NCBI GenBank assembly: GCA_012512055.1 | Contig: JAAZEW010000100.1 | Span: 1-9,458, forward strand | Source of the DNA: Bacillota bacterium | Lineage (GTDB): Bacteria > Bacillota_G > SHA-98 > UBA4971 | Length of the DNA stretch: 9,458 nt | Reading direction: 5' to 3' | Part shown: in pieces, positions 5,600 to 9,458 of the stretch | How the letters are laid out: each line of letters begins with the position of its first letter | Numbering within the stretch: the first letter of the stretch is position 1 | Position numbers and translations under genes: made by a program | Notes under the pieces: model-generated | What the model was told of the DNA's origin: nothing | Database searches by the model: none | The model's input: only the letters and a program-made list of their open reading frames with translations

Positions 5600-6577
5600 A
5601 TCGAGGTACGCAATCTTACTAAGAGATATGGCAAGGCCAGGGGAATCGAGGAACTCACCTTTACCGTTGATAAAGGCGAGATCCTCGGGTTTTTGGGGCC
5701 AAACGGCGCAGGGAAAACCACCACCATGCGTATTATCACCGGATACCTTGCCGCCACCTCAGGCACGGTCAAGGTTGACGGTTTTGATGTGTTTGAGGAT
5801 GCGATGGAAACCAGACGGAGAATCGGGTACCTTCCTGAAAACCCTCCGCTTTACCGGGAGATGACAGTCAGCGGCTACCTGCGGTTTGTGAGTGAACTGA
5901 AAGGCATTCCGAAATCGAAGAGGAAGTCTGCAATCAGTTCTGCGGTGGAGGCTGCAGGCATAGACGCTGTCTATAACCGCGTCATTGCTAATCTCTCCCG
6001 AGGTTACAGGCAAAGGGTTGGGTTAGCCCAGGCCCTTCTGGGGAATCCCGAGGTTTTGATACTTGATGAACCTACCGTAGGCCTTGATCCGAGACAGATT
6101 ATAGAAATTCGTAAGCTTATTCACAGTTTGGGAGAGAAACACACAATCATTCTCAGCTCTCACATTCTGCCTGAGGTCAGCATGACCTGTAATCGCGTGG
6201 TAATCATTAGTAACGGCCGGTTGGTAGCTTCAGATACTCCTTCAGGGCTTTCCGGAAGGCTTGAAGGGCGAGGACGCATTGCAGTGCGTGTCCGGGGGCC
6301 CGAAGATGAAGCCTCAAGACTCATCCGGGGGATTACCGGTGTTGCTTCCGTTTCTGTTGAAACACAGGATTTCGCAGCCAAGAATCGGGAAGTTCTTTTT
6401 GTCGTCGAAACAGACTGCTCATCTGACGTGCGGGAAGCCATATTTTTCGCTATGGCAGACCGCGGCTGGCCAATTGTTGAGATGAAGACAATAGACATGA
6501 GCTTGGAGGATGTATTCCTGAAGCTCACTACAGAAGAAATACTGGAAGACGAAGCGGAGGTGGCGCCCGGTGCGTAA
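5597..6577 (+). CDS. ABC transporter ATP-binding protein, GldA/ABC-2 type
   Basis: This 326-aa cytoplasmic ATPase powers the neighbouring ABC-2 permease. It has Walker A GPNGAGKTT at 34-42, signature LSRGYRQR at 133-140 (the GldA/NatA-like variant of LSGGQ), Walker B VLILDEP at 153-159, D-loop GLDP at 162-165 and H-loop His189. The Q-loop reads YLPENPPLY, with Glu81 where Gln is usual, a form common in this subgroup. Residues after about 225 form a C-terminal extension ending in MSLEDVFLKLT, typical of the ABC-2 ATPase family. The GTG at 5597 is chosen because the protein then begins MIEVRNLTKRYG, as relatives do. A longer frame from 5552 would add 15 unrelated residues and start upstream of the candidate promoter's transcript. 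The 3' end overlaps the permease gene by eight bases. The exported or sensed substrate is unknown. Confidence 0.93.
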   Translation: MIEVRNLTKRYGKARGIEELTFTVDKGEILGFLGPNGAGKTTTMRIITGYLAATSGTVKVDGFDVFEDAMETRRRIGYLPENPPLYREMTVSGYLRFVSELKGIPKSKRKSAISSAVEAAGIDAVYNRVIANLSRGYRQRVGLAQALLGNPEVLILDEPTVGLDPRQIIEIRKLIHSLGEKHTIILSSHILPEVSMTCNRVVIISNGRLVASDTPSGLSGRLEGRGRIAVRVRGPEDEASRLIRGITGVASVSVETQDFAAKNREVLFVVETDCSSDVREAIFFAMADRGWPIVEMKTIDMSLEDVFLKLTTEEILEDEAEVAPGA

Positions 6578-7280
6578 TGTGTGGCCCATTTTCAAGAGGG
6601 AGGTCGCCGCCTATTTTCTATCTCCCATGGCATATGTAATGGGGGCAGTGTTTCTTATGCTCTCAGGTTATTTCTTTTCTGTTATTCTGTTAGCGACTCA
6701 TAGTGCGAGTCTGCAGGGAGTATTAGGAAATATGGCGGTGATTTTCCTCTTTATCGCTCCCGTCCTCACCATGCGATTGCTGGCAGAAGAGCGAAAGCTC
6801 GGCACAGATGAGCTTATCATGACGTCACCTGTGAGCATAACTTCGATAGTAGTAGGGAAGTATCTTGCCGCTGTTTTCACATATCTGGCCTATCTTGCCG
6901 TAACCATGATTTACCCTGTTATTCTTATTAAGTACGGAAACCCGGATATGGGTCCGATATACTCCGGTTATCTGGGAATGTTTCTTTTTGGGGCCGGGTG
7001 CTTGGCTGTAGGGACATTTTCATCATCGCTTACTGACAATCAGATGGTAGCCGGTGTCGTCGGGTTTGGACTGCTCCTCCTTTTCTGGATTCTTGGATGG
7101 GCAGGAGCGGTCGTTACAGGGCCTGTAGGAGATGCGCTGTCCAATTTCTCGCTTCTCAAGCGCTTTGACGATTTTCAGAAGGGGATTATAGACTTCTCCG
7201 GTGTGTTGTATTACGCAAGCTTCATCTTTATCTTTATCTTCCTTGCCGTTAGGGTCGTAGACTCAAGGAGGTGGAGTTGA
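6570..7280 (+). CDS. ABC-2 type permease, GldF-like
   Basis: This 236-aa integral membrane subunit pairs with the upstream ATPase. Six membrane spans are visible, roughly at 20-42, 53-70, 94-119, 130-152, 158-182 and 210-230. A short amphipathic N-terminus (NVWPIFKREVAAYF) precedes them, as in GldF and related ABC-2 permeases. The loop MRLLAEERKLGTDELIMTSP at 68-87 is the conserved cytoplasmic segment thought to contact the ATPase, and FDDFQKGIIDFSG before the last span is also a family hallmark. The GTG at 6570 has GGAGG at 6556-6560 and overlaps the ATPase stop by eight bases, so translation is coupled. Length and layout are complete. Gliding itself is not implied, since GldF-like permeases occur widely in non-gliding bacteria. 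Confidence 0.92.
   Translation: MRNVWPIFKREVAAYFLSPMAYVMGAVFLMLSGYFFSVILLATHSASLQGVLGNMAVIFLFIAPVLTMRLLAEERKLGTDELIMTSPVSITSIVVGKYLAAVFTYLAYLAVTMIYPVILIKYGNPDMGPIYSGYLGMFLFGAGCLAVGTFSSSLTDNQMVAGVVGFGLLLLFWILGWAGAVVTGPVGDALSNFSLLKRFDDFQKGIIDFSGVLYYASFIFIFIFLAVRVVDSRRWS
7266..7273 (+). promoter_or_regulatory. Ribosome binding site deciding the start of the GldG-like gene
   Basis: AGGAGGTG is a near-perfect anti-16S match six bases before the ATG at 7280. An in-frame GTG at 7271 lies inside the site itself and cannot be the start it serves. The ATG overlaps the permease TGA by one base (TGATG). Confidence 0.8.
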
Positions 7281-8701
7281 TGAAGCCTCAAACGTCCAAA
7301 ACAGGTAAGCTGCGTGCGATCTTGACCGGCCGAAAAATGCGCTATGGATCAAATGCAGTAGTTCTGACCATCGCCGTAGTGGCAATTGTGCTAATGGTAA
7401 ACGTGCTCGCAGGGCGCCATTCGCGGAAGCTCGACCTAACCAAAGACCGTTTTTACACGCTGTCAGAAGCCACTTGCGAATTCCTCCGCAAATTGGACCA
7501 ACGAGTGAAGATTACTGCATTTTTTCCCGAGGACGACGCTATGGGGGAAGTAGTCCGAGACCTACTTCGGGAATATACCCGGATTTCCCCGAAGATTCAA
7601 GTTGAGTTTGTCGACCCTGATAAGATGCCGTCCGTTGCAAAGCAGTATGATATTACTGCATACGGGACTTCGGTTGTGGAAGTAGGGTTGAAGTCCCGCA
7701 AAGTCATGGAGTATGAACTCCTTGATTACGAGACTACCGGTGATATGGCAAATTTCTCAGGGGAGCAGGCATTCACCAGGGCCCTGGTGAGCCTATTTAC
7801 TGAGGATATGAGGCAAGTCTATTTTACCACCGGCCACGATGAGCGAAACCTCACCGGGAATTACCTTCAGACTAAGACATTTCTGGAAGGCGAAGGATAT
7901 GTTGCCGCAACTGTGAACCTTGCGACGGAAGGACGAGTCCCGGATGATACGGATGTTCTTGTGATTGCAGGACCTGTGAGAGACTTCACACAGGAAGAAG
8001 CTGATGCAGTCGAGACTTATTTAGAAGAGGGAGGCAAGGTAGTTGTTGCCCTGGACCCCTCAGGACAAGAAGGCGATCTTACGAATCTCAAAGAAGTCCT
8101 GGGAGCCTGGGGTATAGGTGTCAACGACGACTTGGTGATAGACCCGGGCAGTCATTATTTCCTGGATATGGCCGGCCTGATACCTAAGATAAGTCTTCAC
8201 CCCATAACTGAGAAGCTTATTACGAAAGGCCTCGCAACATTTCTGCCAAGGAGCAGGAGTCTGTATTATGTGGGAGAAGGGAAGACTCACGGTATTACTG
8301 TAGAGCCTATTCTTGAAACCACTGACAAGGCATGGGGTGAGACGGATTTTACCGATAAGGCTGTATTCGATCCCAAGACTGATATAGAAGGCCCTTTGAC
8401 TCTGGCGTATGCCGCTTATGTGCAAGACCCTGCTGCAGTCCTCCTTGTATTGGGCAATGCCGGTTTTCTCGATAATGATATAGTGACTTTCCAGGGGAAC
8501 ATAGACTTCTTTATGAATGCCATAGGCTGGATGACAGGAAAAGAAGACTCCATATCCATAAGGCCTAAGGCGCCTGGTTTTGAACAAGTGTATCTTTCAG
8601 GCCTCCAGGCGAAGTCCGTATTCTACGGGACAGTCATGGTGATACCTATGTGCTTTGCGCTTCTTGGCGTCGTTGTATGGGCAAGGAGGCGTAACCTGTG
8701 A
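7280..8701 (+). CDS. GldG-like ABC transporter auxiliary protein (ABC_transp_aux family)
   Basis: This 473-aa protein is anchored at both ends, by a span at about 26-44 and another at about 447-467 followed by a basic ARRRNL tail. The region between lies outside the membrane. The hallmark LDLTKDRFYTLSEAT follows the first anchor. A thioredoxin-like or GATase-like beta-alpha domain follows, with VKITAFFPEDD, VYFTTGHDERN at about 180-190, VLVIAGP at 226-232 and GGKVVVALDP at 251-260. The C-terminal part carries the conserved NIDFFMNAIGWMTGKED then ISIRPK segment. The family is known from GldG of gliding Bacteroidota but occurs broadly, where it is thought to work with the cognate ATPase and permease; the biochemical role is not known. 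The ATG at 7280 is preferred over GTG 7271 because the latter lies inside the ribosome site. The stop overlaps the next gene by four bases (GTGA). Confidence 0.91.
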   Translation: MKPQTSKTGKLRAILTGRKMRYGSNAVVLTIAVVAIVLMVNVLAGRHSRKLDLTKDRFYTLSEATCEFLRKLDQRVKITAFFPEDDAMGEVVRDLLREYTRISPKIQVEFVDPDKMPSVAKQYDITAYGTSVVEVGLKSRKVMEYELLDYETTGDMANFSGEQAFTRALVSLFTEDMRQVYFTTGHDERNLTGNYLQTKTFLEGEGYVAATVNLATEGRVPDDTDVLVIAGPVRDFTQEEADAVETYLEEGGKVVVALDPSGQEGDLTNLKEVLGAWGIGVNDDLVIDPGSHYFLDMAGLIPKISLHPITEKLITKGLATFLPRSRSLYYVGEGKTHGITVEPILETTDKAWGETDFTDKAVFDPKTDIEGPLTLAYAAYVQDPAAVLLVLGNAGFLDNDIVTFQGNIDFFMNAIGWMTGKEDSISIRPKAPGFEQVYLSGLQAKSVFYGTVMVIPMCFALLGVVVWARRRNL

Positions 8702-9458
8702 AGAAATTCCGAACAACTTTCGTCGCGATTGCAATTATGCTGACACTTGCTGCCTACATGGTATTCACAGGACGCCAAAAGCCGGCCACAGGTATGGATG
8801 ACCCCATGATTTTCGGTGTGAATTCCGACGCTATACGGAGGATTTACATTGCCCATGGTGACAACGAAGTGAATATTGAGAAGGGCAATGACAGAACCTG
8901 GGTTGTCGATGTGCCGGAAACCTATGAAATAAGTCAGGAAGCAGTCAATGCCCTTGTCACGGCAATCTCCGGAGCGAAATTCGAAAAGGAAATTGAAGCT
9001 GACCCCGGTGATCTTGAAGCATTCGGACTCTCCTCCCCGGATACCCGCATAGTAGTGGAGGGTGACAGGGGAGGCAAGAAGACCTTGCTAATAGGTTCTT
9101 TAACACCTGTCGGGTCAGGATACTATGTGAAATCGGGAGATGATACAAAAGTATGGGTCATCCCTAATACTGTGGCTGACGATCTCATAAAGACCGCTGA
9201 TGATCTCAGGGAGAAGAAGATAATCAAGGCCTTGTCCGAGTCTGTTGACGGCATCCGGATTGTCAGGCGTATGGAAGATGATATGACAGACGTTATCTGC
9301 CAGAAGCAGGGTGAAGACTGGTATCTCGCACGTCCCATTATTGACAAAGCTGACGAGGAAGTAATTGACGGACTCCTTGCGGACATAACCGGGCTTACCG
9401 TAGAGAGCTTCGTTGATGATGAAGGTTCCGGCCTGTCCCGTTGGGGGCTTGATCGGCC
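8698..9458 (+). CDS. DUF4340 domain protein, N-terminal part (cut by the window end)
   Basis: The reading frame begins at a GTG overlapping the GldG-like stop (GTGA) and runs open to the last base, giving 253 residues. AAGGAGG at 8683-8689, eight bases upstream, supports the start. The N-terminus MKKFRTTFVAIAIMLTLAAY contains one membrane span at about 7-24, so the rest is probably extracytoplasmic. Repeated modules of about 90 residues follow: WVVDVPETYEISQEAVNALV, then FGLSSPDTRIVVEGD, LLIGSLTPVGSGYYVK, and a second WYLARPIIDKADEEVIDGLL with a trailing WGLD. This strand pattern, including 'FGL..P...V' and 'IG...P.G..YYV', is that of DUF4340, which commonly follows GldG-like genes. The function is unknown. 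It is likely a lumen-side partner of the GldG-like protein. Confidence 0.88.
   Translation, partial: MKKFRTTFVAIAIMLTLAAYMVFTGRQKPATGMDDPMIFGVNSDAIRRIYIAHGDNEVNIEKGNDRTWVVDVPETYEISQEAVNALVTAISGAKFEKEIEADPGDLEAFGLSSPDTRIVVEGDRGGKKTLLIGSLTPVGSGYYVKSGDDTKVWVIPNTVADDLIKTADDLREKKIIKALSESVDGIRIVRRMEDDMTDVICQKQGEDWYLARPIIDKADEEVIDGLLADITGLTVESFVDDEGSGLSRWGLDR

Noticed and set aside
8060..8587. A 175-codon open frame on the minus strand inside the GldG-like gene
   Set aside because: It is wholly antisense to a clear family member, shows no domain pattern, and has a composition typical of a shadow frame.

Overview
The window comes from a bacterial chromosome, most likely a spore-forming or spore-former-related member of the Bacillota (Firmicutes). 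The signs are strong AGGAGG-type ribosome sites, frequent GTG starts, heavy use of AGG/AGA arginine codons, a SpoIID-family protein, and mid-range base composition. No gene pins the genus. I see no rRNA, tRNA, CRISPR array, insertion sequence or phage gene.

Layout. (1) Bases 1-2390, plus strand: the tail of an oligopeptide/dipeptide-type ABC importer operon, with the C-terminal part of a DppC-like permease followed by the DppD- and DppF-like ATPases. The binding protein and DppB permease would lie upstream of the window. (2) 2502-3406, plus strand: two coupled small genes, a membrane-anchored protein with a possible LEA14/WHy-like fold and a hydrophobic multi-pass protein. I cannot name either. 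(3) 3403-4311, minus strand: an exported class A beta-lactamase-like serine hydrolase whose stop codon overlaps the stop of the preceding gene. (4) 4312-4540: a 229-base divergent intergenic region with a good promoter for the hydrolase and a palindrome over its -35 box. (5) 4541-5491, plus strand: a SpoIID/LytB-family protein. (6) 5597 to the window end, plus strand: a tightly coupled four-gene operon resembling the Gld-type ABC system: ATPase, ABC-2 permease, GldG-like auxiliary protein and DUF4340 protein, the last cut by the window edge.

The importer probably takes up short peptides or oligosaccharides. The hydrolase and SpoIID-like protein act, or are predicted to act, outside the membrane, probably on peptidoglycan or cell-wall-related substrates. 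The Gld-like operon has an ATPase, a membrane pore and two large membrane-anchored, mostly extracytoplasmic proteins. Its biochemical job is unknown outside gliding Bacteroidota. No single element is clearly a new system. The least explained parts are the 2502-3406 pair and the Gld-like operon next to a SpoIID-like gene. Gaps between genes are 2391-2501, 4312-4540 and 5492-5596; none exceeds 300 bases.
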